NCBI GenBank assembly: GCA_026119855.1
Contig: JAOWBW010000038.1
Span: forward strand, 1,539,824-1,603,823
Origin: Campanula takesimana
Taxonomy: Eukaryota > Streptophyta > Magnoliopsida > Asterales > Campanulaceae
Direction: 5' to 3'
DNA: 64,000 nucleotides
Positions 45,433-58,480 of this stretch are shown here, in pieces. The position numbers were made by a program, and so were the translations under genes. The number at the start of each line of letters is the position of its first letter. The stretch's first letter is position 1. Under the pieces are notes generated by a model. It made no database searches. It was given only the letters and a program-made list of their open reading frames with translations, and was not told where the DNA came from.

Positions 45433-46125
45433 ACTACAACAAAAAGAACTTTTGTTCCAAGAGGGAAATTTTCAACTTGAATTTAACCAAAGAATGAATG
45501 GGAAATAATTTACGGAGGAGTTTAAAGAATTTCTTGCCACAGAATAACACAAATGAATGTTGGAAAAACCCTGGAAAAGTCAGAGACTTGAGCTGGAATC
45601 TCAGAAGAAAATGAATTTATCGATAATAAGACGCCGAATAAAGACGATGAATTTGAATGAATGTGAAGCTGGAAAAGAAAAATAATCAATCAAACCCACC
45701 TAAACCCATGATTTTAGGCCTAAAGAAAAACACGGGAAGTTCGAAAAAGAAGATTTTGATTAGGATTAATGTTAGGCAAGATGAAAGAAGAAACAGAGAA
45801 TAAAATATCAATGAATACTGTTAATATAGACAAATGATGAAGAGATTTAAGGAAACAGCTACAACAACACAAAACAACACATATGCTGCATTTGACCAGA
45901 AACATAGCAAGATATTCCAAACTTTAGCAAGGAAGGTATTTGCACAGAAAGATAAGGAAAACAATTGAAATAAATGAAAATGGTTGATGAAAAGAAGGCA
46001 AGTTATTAATTGTAAGCAAAGAAAAGGTGAGATACTTACAGGGGAAAGCACAAGGTTGTGGTGTGCAAGAAGAGATGCTTTGCTTCTTTGCTTTGGAGAG
46101 AAAACTATTAAAGTGTGTGTTCTTC

Positions 46126-46193
<68 letters not shown>

Positions 46194-46215
46194 TGCAAAA
46201 GGGTGGTGGGCTTTG
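45433..46215 (-). promoter_or_regulatory. 5' UTR with intron and GT/GA microsatellite
   Basis: The leader exon (about 46215-46040) ends at donor cccct|gtaagt (46040/46039). The acceptor ttgttgtag falls at 45434, 16 bases before the ATG. The leader contains (CT)n(CA)n read on the minus strand (46120-46190). A GA/CT tract in a leader is common in plant promoters; this UTR intron is predicted from splice signals only. Confidence 0.6.
46120..46190 (+). repeat. (GT)n(GA)n compound microsatellite
   Basis: About 12 GT then about 23 GA units. It creates long artificial Ser/Leu and Arg/Glu reading frames. Confidence 0.95.
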
Positions 46216-46457
46216 GGCATAAGCTACTCTCTGTCTCTTTCTAATTTTTTGTTATCCCAACAAGATCTTGGTACAAAGACATTACTCTATATTAATCTCT
46301 ATATAGTCACAATCTCTATATAAAAAGATGCCCATGCAAATATAAAATTCTTCAAGCATGAATGTATATAAGTATATTTTTTTTCTTTGGGTCACATTTG
46401 GATGGATGATGCCAGTCTTATGTAGTTTTCTAGGATTTATATATATATATATATATA

Positions 46458-46723
46458 CTCCCTCTGTCTCAAAATAGATGTCGTTTTGGGAGTTAATTTT
46501 TGTCTCAAAATACTTGTCGTTTCACTATTTTCAAAGTTTTTTTTATTGCTCTATACCAATTATACCCTTAATAATGATAGTGAACTATCTCTTACCAAAC
46601 CATTTAATTACCTAGGTAGTTGAATTATTTTAGAGGTATTTGAGACTTCATCACATGCATTAATGTCATTTCTCAATACGTGCAAAACACTCCAAAACGA
46701 CATTTATTTTGAGACGGATGGAG
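46458..46723. mobile_element. Stowaway MITE
   Basis: Ends ctccctctgtctcaaaatag and tattttgagacggatggag, TA-flanked. 266 bp. Confidence 0.9.
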
Positions 46724-48178
46724 TATATCGGAGGGAAATAGTGGGGACCCATTTAGTAGTTTGGAATTTTGGATTTTATGTTGTTGGGTGATTCGGACAT
46801 GCTTTTTGAAAGAAACAAAAACACAGGAAAAACAAATTAAATTGTGTTAATGTTGTTAGTTGAGAGCTCCCAATAAAGGGGGGGGGGGGGGGGGGGGGGG
46901 GGATGGGATGCATCATGAAATGGTGGTAGACTGTGTTTGACCATGGCAGAGTATTTTTCCTCTCATTTTTTATTTACTTTTATTAACTTTATACTAAACT
47001 CTGACAGGACAGTTTTATAAAAGTACGCCAGATTACAGACTAAGATAATTGTAATTCCTAAAATTCTTAATGCAGCTATTGTTATCATTAATGAGAAATG
47101 CCTAAAATAAACATGAATATTAAGTCCAAGAATAAACATTAGTAGCAATTAACCAATCACAAATCAGTATGTTTAACTATTTGTATTGTGTACTCAGTAT
47201 GTAATTGTGTGAGATACAACGGTACAAGCATGCACAATGCATTGCTGATGCTTTTTTCAGTGAGAACCTGTTGTTTGAACTGCTAGTACAGGGCCAAAGC
47301 CACATGTATTGATATTGACCCCTTATTATATTATTTTGTTAATTTTAACCTTAAAATTATTGTTTGTTTTTTTTACCCTTATGCCAATTTATATTTGAAA
47401 ATTGTAATTTTAATTGTCTAATCAATCTTGACACACAGAAATGTCATCGCCTCACCACTGTACAAAACGTGTAAATTTGTTTGGCATTAAAAATTAATAA
47501 ACGCACACTCACACCGTCTCATCATAATAAGACTTATCAATTCTTTTTATTGAACGTGCTTTACTTATTCATAGTTAATTGTACAAAAATAAGATTACAC
47601 TTAAATTAACAACAATTTGAAGCGAGATACAGTAGCATTGGACCGACACTAATCCCTCCTCTTTTCCTTTAATTTTTTTCCCTAGAATTCCAACATTTTG
47701 AATGGAATAGTACCGTGTCCGTGGAATGGATTGAAAGGGACTTGTAATGTCATAAATAAGACAATCACGTTATTTAGTTTAAGAATATTCTTTTGAGACT
47801 ACCAACCTATCAATCAAACAAGATGCATACCGTTAAAAAGGCCTGTGGATTCTCCTTCATACATGAATTTCAATTAAACAAAAAAAAAAAAAAAAAGGAA
47901 AATTGTGGTACCTCACCTTCTCAAAATGAAGGTTTAGATTTACTCTTAATCAAAAGTAAATTTAAACATTTATTTTGAGACACGTGGAATAGTAGATTAC
48001 GCAATTTTATTTTATAGTAATATTACTAAGGACTAATGAAGTAAAAAAAATGGTTTAAAAAAAATCAAAGTAAAAATAAAAATAAAAACAAAAAACCAGC
48101 AGAGACCTCGTCCTCACATGCTACTCTACATTGAATTATTAGGTTGATTTTTAAAAATAGTTTTGGTATTCCTTTTGT
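46724..48178. other. Intergenic DNA with 25-G run
   Basis: G25 at 46878-46902. No gene is seen in the rest. Confidence 0.5.
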
Positions 48179-48728
48179 CCTAAGATATTTGTTGTTTAAG
48201 TAGCTTAAATTTGTTACTTGATATTTTTTCTATGAGAAACTTGTTTTACACTAAGAGACGAAAAAAGAATTTTACGTAATTGTCTTATCTAATATTATCA
48301 TGTGTCCGTTCTAATATTAGAAAGTGTATCACACTTATAAAACATTGAAACAAACACCTTAGTGGTGGTGTTAAGGATTGCCGGTTGTAGTGTTAACAGT
48401 TGTCTATCTTAGTATTGAAAATTGTATGTTGTACTATTGAAAAATGGATGTTACATTGTCAACTAGTATAAGGCAAGTTTTTATAAGTTTAAAACAAGTT
48501 TCTGTCCTAGTGTTAAAAAGTGTTTGTTGTAGTCTGAAAAATGTCTCTTACAGTATCAAAAAGTGTGTGATTAGTTCACATAAGTTCTGGTTATTTACAA
48601 AAATATTTAATTATTCAAATAATTAAAATATTCTAAGGGTAATTTAATTTATTTCATACTATGTATTATTTACACTTCTTACTATGTATGGACAAGTATT
48701 CAACAACAAATATTTTGGTATGAGGGAG
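48179..48728. mobile_element. Long Stowaway-like MITE
   Basis: Ends ttccttttgtcctaagatat and atattttggtatgagggag, TA-flanked. 550 bp with internal gtgttaa/tattgaaaa phrases repeated about every 30 bases (48360-48560). Confidence 0.5.
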
Positions 48729-50269
48729 TAATAATATTCTGTCTCATAATAATTTTTTTTAAAAAAATCATAATTCTAAATAACTTAAAGACAAATGGAT
48801 ATAATTTGTCATGTTACAAAACAAATAAAATAATTATTTTGAAAATTTTAACAAATCAATTATAATTATAACACTTATGAAACAGCCAAAAAATTTTAGC
48901 TCAAACAGCATCCAGTGTCACTTTTTATATGAAAAGACATGGGGTTCAATCTCTACTAAATATACTTTCAAATGCACTCTTGTAATAGTTTAAGCCGTTC
49001 ATTAATAAAAAAATGAAATCATGAGATAGATTACTCTCTTTTTTTTCTCTTTTTGATCACAAAATTATTTGAGGACATCCAAACGAAATCATGAGTCTAG
49101 ATTTTCTTTTTTGAGGGTCTAATCATAAGTGAAATTGTCACAAAGTGGAGATAATGCCAATTACCGCGGCATAATGATGGTTATTATTTGTCCCTAACAA
49201 TAATGTAAGAAAGAACAGATGCTTGACATGATTAGCAAGGATCTCTAATCATCATTGGTTTTAGCGTATGACTAATTACATTGATGTCCCTAAGAAACAA
49301 CAACCAGCCACTAATCACATGTGAAACTCAACCACTAAAACATTAAACGTGGTGAATTAGGTGGGTCCTAGCCGTTACAAGTCATCACCAAAGAAAAAAA
49401 ATGTTGATTATTCCTATTTTGGGTTTGCTTGGATATGTCAATTTTTTCCTTTCTCATTTTCCGCCTTATTTTGCTTTTAAAAAAAAAAAAAGATTAGGCT
49501 TATTTATCTATTTATCTCTCACTTAATCATTACAAAAAAGAAAACAAGAGAAAACGAGAAAATTTTGGGGGAAACTAGTTTCTCCATAAGTTATAAAAAA
49601 ATCCTGCTTTTTATAGTGTTTAAGGTTTAGAGTTTGGGGTTTAGGGTTTAAAGTTGAGGGTTAAAAAGTGGACTTTTTATAACTTATGGAATAACTAGTT
49701 TCCCCCAAAACCAACTCAGAGAAAAATTATGAATCCAAACAAGACGGTAGTATTCCATCTGTCTCTGAAGGACAATTGAAATTATTTTTTCCACAAAATA
49801 AAGAAATATTACGTCTCCGTCCAAATTGATAATTTCATTTGACTTTTAAAAAATTTAAAAGTCACATAATATATTTTGAAAATTCAGTAATTTTGAAACG
49901 TTACGTTTAAAATGAGACTTAACTTTTTTCCGAAGAGAAAAATGTAACTATCAATACTATTAATTAAACTAAACAATTATTTATTAAACTAAACAAGTTG
50001 TTTCCTCGGTACGCCATATCATCTTCATTCCAGAGTGGGCGCAAATTTTAACTCTGTGAGGCATTTTTAAGAAGTTAAATTTTAGTAAACAAATTGGTAC
50101 TACCTGCTTTAAAAAAAAAAAAAAAAAAATTGGTACTGCCTCTTAAATGCTTTTTTGCCATTTTTTTTTTCTTTCAGATTTCATTTCATATTTACAAAAC
50201 TACAGTCCAGTCTACTTTCTTAACACACAGAAAATACGATTCCAAGTAAATTAAAAAAAAATATATATA
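48729..50269. other. AT-rich intergenic DNA
   Basis: A degenerate Stowaway left end (attccatctgtctctgaag) lies at about 49752. A pair of complementary segments, ggggaaactagtttctcc and ataactagtttccccc (49567 and 49689), bounds a ggtttagggtt-rich 120-bp stretch and may be a small foldback element. No gene. Confidence 0.45.
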
Positions 50270-51042
50270 GGGCAAATTGCAGATTGGTGACCTGAGTTTG
50301 TTTCATGTTTGCAATCCTCAACCCGAGATTTTAATTGTTGCAATTAGGCACCTAAGTTTGTCAATTTGTTGCAATGTGGTGAATAAACTAACTTTTTGTT
50401 AATTTTTTAACGAACTTAAGCACATGTGCCTCGCACATGACTTTTGAGAAGGACAATGTTGTCAATTCGTGATGGCTGAGCAAGGACAATCTTGTTTTTC
50501 CAAAATTTAAAATTTCATTTTTTATTATTTTTTAAATATTGATTTTTTAATTTTGTTTTAAATTTGAAAATTTAAAACATCTTGAAGGTTGAAATATCTA
50601 ATTTTTAGAAAATATTTCATTGAAAAAGATTAAAAAATTTGTTTTCTCAATTTTAAATATATTTTCTCAACTTAATGTTTAAGGTTAAAATGGTGTGTAT
50701 ACATAAAAATGTTGTACTCATTTAATTCATGTACAAATAAGTGTATGAGATGGGTAATTTTTTTGATTCTTCTCTTTATTTTCAAAAACTTGCAAGTTGA
50801 CCCACTCAGTAAACACGTGCCTTTCTCAGCCATCACGAATTGACAAGATTGTCCTTCTCAAAAGTCATGTGCGAGGCACATGTGCTTAGGTTCGTTAAAA
50901 AATTAACGAAAAGTTAGTTTATTCACCATATTGCAACAAATTGACAAACTTAGGTGCCTAATTGCAACAATTAAAATCTCGGGTTGAGGATTGCAAACAT
51001 GAAACAAACTCAGGTCACCAATCTGCAATTTGCAATTTGCCC
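50270..51042. mobile_element. Mutator-like MITE with 9-bp TSD
   Basis: TIRs of about 210 bp begin gggcaaattgcagattggtg and end caatttgcaatttgccc. The flanks atatatata (50261-50269 and 51043-51051) fit a 9-bp duplication, but the sequence is simple, so it could be chance. Same TIR family as 16705-20478. The interior is AT-rich and non-coding. Confidence 0.8.
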
Positions 51043-51051
51043 ATATATATA

Positions 51052-51974
51052 CATGGAAAAATAAAAATTGAGCCGACATACTAACATGGACCCCATATCT
51101 CCACTATAAGGAAATGATGAAAATGGGAAGGGTGTTGTCATCTTCAACTATGATTCATTCCCCTCTGCCCATTCTATTCAAATAACACGCGGGTTAAAAA
51201 TAAGTTAACATAGGGGTGGGGTGGGTTACTTTTTAGGCGTTTTTGGATAGTAAGCTTTATCGTTCTAATACAGTGTAGTGTACATGTGGTACCAGACACT
51301 ACAGATAACAGAAGAAAGGACATGAAATCACCAATCTTTAGGACCCATATGCCAGCTCCCACAAATCTGGACCATAAATATGAATTAAGGGTTTTGTGCA
51401 CCGTTTAGATCTTGGATTGTTATACAATCCAGACAGCACTAAATCCAGTCCCCAAAATGCACCACATTAGAAAAGTTTGTAATTTGTTCAAAATCACTTT
51501 TTGGGCCAACGCATGAAATTACCGCTCAGAATGGCATCTATACTTTATTTTATGCTTACCCCTGACACATCCATGATCATATACACTACATGACCCAACT
51601 TGTTGGGAATATTTTCTTCTCTGTCATCAACAAGTCATCTATCTCCATAATGTTACCGGACCCAGAATTTATATCCTAATTCCTAAAGTTGGTTCAATCT
51701 TAGTAGGCACGCGGTCGAATCTATAAAATTCCCAACACAAAACTAAATGGGAATGTTAAGGATTCCAACTTGCCTTACGATGTATCAACTTATACGCATA
51801 ACCACATAAAAAGTTGTGAACAGAAGCACGCACCAAGGCGCACACACACAAAGGGCGGGTTGGGGGGGGGGGGGGCTTTCAAACGTATATTCATAACTAC
51901 ATAAAAAGTCATGAACAAAAGCACGCACCAAGGCACACACACACCACACACACGGAAGAAGGAAGGGTAGGGAG
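51052..51974. other. Intergenic DNA
   Basis: A G-run (about 51861-51874) and CA-rich stretches. The phrase gcacgcaccaaggcgcacacacac is repeated nearby (51825 and 51920). No gene is seen. Confidence 0.45.
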
Positions 51975-52560
51975 AGTACCTTTCATGGCGGATTGACTTG
52001 GCTCACCGAAGCTCAAAAGCGAAATGACTTGAGGTGTCTGCAAATGGTCACGAGCAATAGTGGCAAGTCCATTATGAAGTGCAGATGTTGGTAGATAGTT
52101 CAATCGGGAAAGTATGTGAGAAATACAAACAGATTGGACACTCAATTTGATCATTTGTTTTGTGCACTCTAACTAGATGAGAAAATAGTGTAGGACACTG
52201 AGAAATCAGTTCATAATTGGTGAAAAGAAAGTAAACCCTAAGTCTGCCTAAATTATTAACCATGTTCTTTACATGATTTCTTGAAATATATTTACAAAAT
52301 AAGCTGGTATTTAAAAGTTTTATTGATTGTATTAATGTTGTCCAAATCTATGCATTTCCCTTACAATTTACTCCCTGCCCTAAGCTTGCCAGGCAGGCAG
52401 AAGATTATGAAAATCTCATCCATACGATTTACTAGTTCAGATCCTTACAATGATATTCTCGAGTCATTTCTTGGATTCTGTTCTGAAGTGTATACAGGCT
52501 CATTTGGACCACTTCTAAAAGCTATAGTATATGATCTTTGGCCAAAAATAAAAAGAGGAA
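51975..52560. repeat. Diverged local duplication, left copy
   Basis: Shares ordered phrases with 54185-54770: ctgcaaatgg, agcaatag, agatagttcaat, gtatgtgaraaa, attgtccaaatct/attgtcaaaatct, gatccttac and acttctaaaagc. The right copy lies just downstream of the last exon of the UVR-ApaG gene, so the left copy may be a remnant of a duplicated gene tail. Confidence 0.5.
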
Positions 52561-53743
52561 AATTAGTGTGCACGCAACCCCCCCCCCTCCCCAAACACAC
52601 ACACACACACACGTACTAGTGGCGTAGCCACATATAAGGTATGGGGGTCACTCGACCCCCTTGACTATGGGCTATTACAACCCCCTTTATTTTTAGTAAA
52701 TTGACCCCCTTTTATTCCAAATATTTTACTATATGATAAGTAAAATTATTTTCCCAAACAATCTTGACCTCCTTCTCCAAAATTTCTGGTTGCATGTGTT
52801 GTTGATAAGACTCGGTTTTGTCACATATCATAGGTAAATTTAGAAATCAGAGTGAAAAAATATTTTTTATGTGACCGACATCTAGATGATTTAAGAAGTA
52901 TGAAACTGTGAATTGATCGGATTATATATCTTACCTTCTAACTTCACCCTCTAGACAATTGTGCTAACCATCAGAGAGGGGTGTCAGTAAAATTGCAAAG
53001 CCGGTATAATGTTCCCCCATAATCACCTTGTCCACATGCAATGATGCAAACTTTGAAAGATTTTTTAAACGAACTCGGCTCGGCACATTTGAAACCCTGC
53101 ATCTTTAACCCTTTCACCTCATTTTTATGAGTGTATGTTTTATATTTACTGTGTAGGCACCACATAAAGCGAAAGCATAAGAATCACTGACCGCTGATTC
53201 TCACCAGTAAAAAGAGCCGATATAGGACCACACCATAGCAAAAAAGTGATAAAACGGACTTCATTTTCCTGCAGACATCATTAAGGAGATGAAACCGAGT
53301 TATCTTACCCCTGATTTGCATCTAAACTTTACTTTGTGCAAACCTGACACGTCCATCACTTATCTTACAAGGTCCAAAGAGAGTACCATTTACCATTTTT
53401 GTTGTCTCTAGAGGTCACAATTCCAAAATAGAAAATAGTTTAGGGTGATTTTATGAAAGCGCACAAACAAATAAAGTTACATCTTTTAAAAGTTTCACTT
53501 GTCAAATGTGATTCCTATCCGAGATGGAGGGAGGAGTTACTTTCATTTTCTTCATAAGCAAAAGGAATTAGAGTCTTAGCATGATTCCATCTTCCAAATG
53601 ATGGAAGAACAAGTGATAAATGCATGAACTTACATAATCTAATAGGGGAGCCAGAATGCGCATCCTAAAGTAAAATCTCACATAATCAACAATATGTAAA
53701 AGCCACGATGCATGTATAAATTCACAGTCTATAAATTCAGATA
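52561..53743. other. Intergenic DNA
   Basis: Has a C-run and CA microsatellite (52578-52611), then ctagtggcgtagccacatat, the kind of terminus seen in hAT-like elements, without a clear partner. No gene. Confidence 0.4.
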
Positions 53744-53962
53744 GTCCCTCCGTCTCATCATAATAAATGTCACACATTCCTTTTTAGTCAGCCCCAAAAT
53801 AAATGTCGCATTTCTAATGTAGGAAACAATCTTAGTGCATTTTTACCATGGTACAATCACTATACAAGCAAGTAAAGCACACTCCTTAAAACGTTGACAA
53901 GTCAAATGCGACATTATTTTTATTTATTTATTTATTTTGGGGGGGGTGGGACGCGAAGAGAG
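53744..53962. mobile_element. Stowaway MITE
   Basis: Left tccctccgtctcatcataat; the right end is decayed around ggtgggacgcgaagagag; TA-flanked. Confidence 0.6.
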
Positions 53963-54184
53963 TAAATTCCTAACTGGGAATAGGAAGCACGTTTCCATAG
54001 TCAATGCATTCATGATTATAAGTAAAATGTAAAAAACAATGCATGTTAAATGGTTTGCTAACCACATAACATGCACTATACCATGCCAAACACACGCACA
54101 CATACAACTAACAGAAAGTAGAAAGCATACCTTGCATGTTTTAGATTACCGTGGAGACAAGGGAAGTGAACCTGACTTAGCTCC

Positions 54185-54770
54185 AGGAATTCAAGGTCGC
54201 AGCACGAAAAGAATAGCTTGAGCTCCCTGCAAATGGGACAAGCAATAGCACAAGTCTATAACAAAGTCTAAATGCTGCTAGATAGTTCAATAAGTTACGT
54301 ATGTGAAAAAGACAAACTGGGTGAACACCTGCTCAACTGGTTTACGCAACTTAAACAAATTCATGTAGAAGACATAACGTCAGTTTGGTTCGAAACAACT
54401 TTCACGAAATGGAAAAAAAGAAAATTTCACTCCCCAACCTGTTTCTACTGCTCTTAAATCCCTGGTTAGACTCCAAGCCAGATAGTAAAAAACTACAAGA
54501 AGAAGACGTCATCAAAAATATGGAAGTATGCCCCCCTCTCGATCTGGAGTTTAAAAGTTCCATTACCATCAATATTGTCAAAATCTATAACCTTAACCTT
54601 ACAATTGAGCCCTTTCTATATGCTAGCCAACCAAAAATCAACCGAATGTACATATCTACAAAACACTGACGAGATCCTTACGACCAGATTATCGGTAGTT
54701 TCTTACACTTGACATGGAACTATACACGAAGTTCAATGGGTCAACTTCTAAAAGCCAAAGAATAGCTCTC
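54185..54770. repeat. Diverged local duplication, right copy
   Basis: Counterpart of 51975-52560. It may include the 3' UTR of the UVR-ApaG gene. Confidence 0.5.
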
Positions 54771-54802
54771 TTGGGCAAATAAATAGGTTCTCAGCTCACA
54801 TC

Positions 54803-57800
54803 TCAAAAAGTATCCGCGCCATCCCCAAAAGTTGAAAGAGAGAATGGAGCAACAGCCACATTGAATGTCCCTGAGCCTACTTTATCAATATGCTTCATTT
54901 CGAATTCCCCTTCCTGCATGGTAATTACACTATATCAACAAAAACCTCATAAATGACTTCCCTAGGGTAACTAATAAGCACTTGTTTCAAAATGAGCACA
55001 AGATATTATACCATAGATTATCAGTGAAAGGGATCACTAAATTAAAATTGTCATTGTAATAGCACCATCAGAACAGTTCAGAGCAGAACTTTCTTCTCTC
55101 ATATCACCAATGCAAAAACATACAGATTAAAGGAACACATCTGGACTATGGAAGCTTTCTTCATACCAATAGATTAGTGAATATAAATGGGAAAGTGCAC
55201 CATTTGCCCTTGAACATTTTACTATTTTGTTCTTAGTCAATGTGTTCAGACTTCGCTTATGCTGATCAAATACACAATACTCTTGCTTTCCATTTGTTCC
55301 TCATGTGGACGCATCAGTTTTTAATATGTGAGCATATACTTTGTGACGGTATAACAGAAAAGTTGGTCCCTCGGAAGGGGTAGGATTGTCAAAATGTACA
55401 ATGAATGATTAGTTCTCAGCACTCATCATAAATCCTTCATCCATATAAAAGATTATACATCATAAATCATAATAAAAACAGATTCAATAATGGATTCCTC
55501 CTCATTTCTTCTATTCAAATTAATTCAAGTCTACCCTGAATTTGCAGTCACTGCAACATTCCAACAATAGCCTAGCATCTAAGCTTCTTACAATGCACAC
55601 CGAGAGGACAAGCTCTCACATGGTCCTTACGAAATACACCTAGTATGAGGGCACCATCACGCTGCCTCACACATAAGGACTCATCATTGAACTCATTGTT
55701 CATTTACCACACCACGACATTCAAAAGAGTAAATACATCTTTGACCATCGTACAATTTGAGCATCATCAATTTGACCATCAAACTTCTACGATTACAAAT
55801 GCGACCTTCGTACTACTGATTTTATAGCAGATGTGGCCTAAACTGTTGGAAGTTAATTTCTATTAACAAGCACACATTTGTTAATATTAACGAGCTTTAG
55901 TTTTCATTAACAGTCAAAAGATTTTAGTTGACTTGACAAAATATCATAAAAATATTTAGACTTAAATGAAGTTATATTTTATTCTCAAAAATAATGACAT
56001 TTTCAGTTTTGAAAATAAAAATTATTTCCAAATTTTCATAATAACTATTACTCCCTCCGTCCAAAACAACTTGCACTAATATCCTTTTTGGGTGTCCCAT
56101 TGGTAAGTTCCACTTCCTAAAATGTCTAACTTTTCTTTTATTCACCCTACCCCATTTGTCATACTCACGCACTTAAATTGTGGGTCCCACTCTCAAATCA
56201 TCATACTCACAACTATTTTCCCACCCTCATAACTTTTGAATGTATATACTCTTTCCTTCATTCCCGTGCAACTCCAAAATGGTGCAAGTTGTTTTGGGAC
56301 GGAGGGGGTACTCACTTTGTCCCATAATCATAGTCTCATTTGACTTTTCAAACATTTTTATTTTAACAATGTATTTTCATTTCCATCACTAACCTTAATA
56401 AAGTTTACTTATTACTCCATAACTCCCTCTTCTTCATTGGTTGCCACTCATCCTCTCATTTCATCCCTTTTTCATTGGTTGGCAATAATAGGAAGTTCAA
56501 TGATTTTAACCTACCAATTTTGGAAATGAGACTATCTTTCTGGAATAAACAAAAATGGCAAATGGGAACATCTTTATGGGACGAAGGGAGTATTATTTTT
56601 GTACGAAAAATAATGTAAGTCAAATTTATTAGTAGGAAAAATTGCATTTATGATCACCCAACTATTGGGCATGAGTGGTTTTGATCACTCAACTAGTTTT
56701 ATTTGCGTTTAATAGCCTAAACTATGTTTTTGGTGCCTCCGTGATCACTCGGACTAACTCCATCCAAAAAATTCTGTTAACTCAACCTTTGCTTATCCAC
56801 GTGCCATTTTTTTTAGGGTCAAATAGGAATACCATGTTAGTTAAATACAATGGCTTAATACGCATTTTGTTGGGTTGTACCGCACCATTACAAACCGCAC
56901 AAATTCCACAAAGTCGACAAAAATCGACAAGGGTTTTTAGAAGGCCGAAAGACACAACGGCAAAATCAATCAGAATCACCAACACCAACTCGATTCACAA
57001 ATTGACTCCGGCTTCTTTTTTTCTGGCGGATTGGAGCTAGGGTTTGGCCAGTTGCAATGGCTGATATTGTCTACCAAAGAAAACGCAAAAAAGGAGCGGA
57101 GTTGAAAAATGTTCTGGTATGTATCTTTGTTGGTCCATGACGTTCGCATCGTTGCTTTCCGACCACAATCGCAATACATCTCCATTGTTTGCTAGAAAGA
57201 GAAAAGCCGAAGTCAGATTGTGAATGCGTTGGTTAATTCGATCGATTTTCCGTAGTTTCTGTCTATCGTCTTCTCAAACCCTTGTCGATTTTGTGCAGCT
57301 TATAATGGTTCTGTACAACCCAACGAAATACTCCATGTGTCCCACCTCACTTGAGACTTATTTCCATTTTGGTCCGTCCCACTTCACTTGAGACTCCCCA
57401 AAATGGTAATCTTTTTATAATTTTATATTCAATCTACCCCACCCACTCATTCTCTCTCTCTTCATTTTCCACCACTCAATTTATTCAACCAACCTAATAT
57501 TAACCCCACTCATTCTCTCTCTTCATTTTCTACCACACATTTTTCATATTTTATTCTTTTTTCTTAGTTATTGTGCCCACCTCTTAGGTCTCAAGTGAGG
57601 TGGGGCGGAGGGAGTATATATTAAGCCATTGTAGTTAACTAAACCTGTTATTCCTATTTTACCCTTACAAAAATGGCACGTGGATAAGCAAAGCTTGAGT
57701 TAACGGATTTTTTTTTTGGATGGAGTTAGTCCGAGTGATCACGGAGGCACCAAAAAAATAGATCAGGCTATTAAATGCAAAAAAAAAAAACTAGTTGAGT

Positions 57801-58434
57801 GATCAAAACCACTCATGCCCAATAGTTGGGTGATCATAAATGCAATTTTCCTTATTAGTAATATAAGAGAAAATTCTGCAAAAAAGGTTCTCTTGAAAAA
57901 TGTCATAGCTTATTTTTCTGGAAAATATTAATAGCCGTTAATGGAAACTAACGACTGTTAAGCGGAAACTAATGCACGTCAACAAAAATTAGCGTCCGTA
58001 ATCATTGAGGTCACATTTGCTATTAAATTAATTGTACAAAAGTCACATTTGTAATCGTAGAAATTCACATATTGATGCTACGCAAAAGGTACGATGGTAA
58101 AAAAAAAATGTAATTTACTCCATTTAAAATATAAAAAAATCCATCATGATACCACCAAATGCAAAATAAAAAGATTCTGAAAATTGAAATAAACAGTATG
58201 CAGGCAACAACAAGACGCAAGTAGAAGCCACAAGCAGGGCCAAGAAGATGATTTCGATTACTTCTATCCACACACCCCCCCCCCCTCACTGCACCAAGAA
58301 AATTCCTTTCATTTTAGTAAGATCATCAAGAAGCAATCGCAAGAGTAGAACAATCATAACAAGGTTTAAACTTTGTTTAACAAAGACATTGAGCAGCAAG
58401 AAAAGAAACAGCTCATTAAAATAAGAAGGGGGGG

Positions 58435-58480
<46 letters not shown>

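Larger units (their letters stand above)
56635..57851. mobile_element. Mutator-like element B (Pack-MULE-like), nested in A
   Basis: TIRs of about 260 bp: ggaaaaattgcatttatgat at the left and atcataaatgcaattttcc at the right. Perfect 9-bp duplication ttattagta at 56626-56634 and 57852-57860. The right TIR (57300-57851) is interrupted by a Stowaway. The unique core (56894-57299) looks like a captured gene start. Confidence 0.92.
55727..58120. mobile_element. Mutator-like element A in UVR-ApaG intron 5
   Basis: Long inverted ends: gagtaaatacatctttgacc onward (with tctacgattacaaatg) and, at the right, the matching catttgtaatcgtaga to tgtaatttactc. Flanks cattcaaaa (55718-55726) and catttaaaa (58121-58129): a 9-bp duplication with one mismatch. 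The interior now holds two Stowaways and element B. Confidence 0.82.

Noticed and set aside
45821..46244. Open frames of 86-125 codons with long Ser/Leu, Thr/His or Arg/Glu repeats
   Set aside because: They are translations of the (GT)n(GA)n microsatellite in the leader of the membrane-protein gene.
48444..48626. 60-codon frame
   Set aside because: Made by repeated gtgttraa/ttgaaaa phrases in a MITE-like block; no coding signal.
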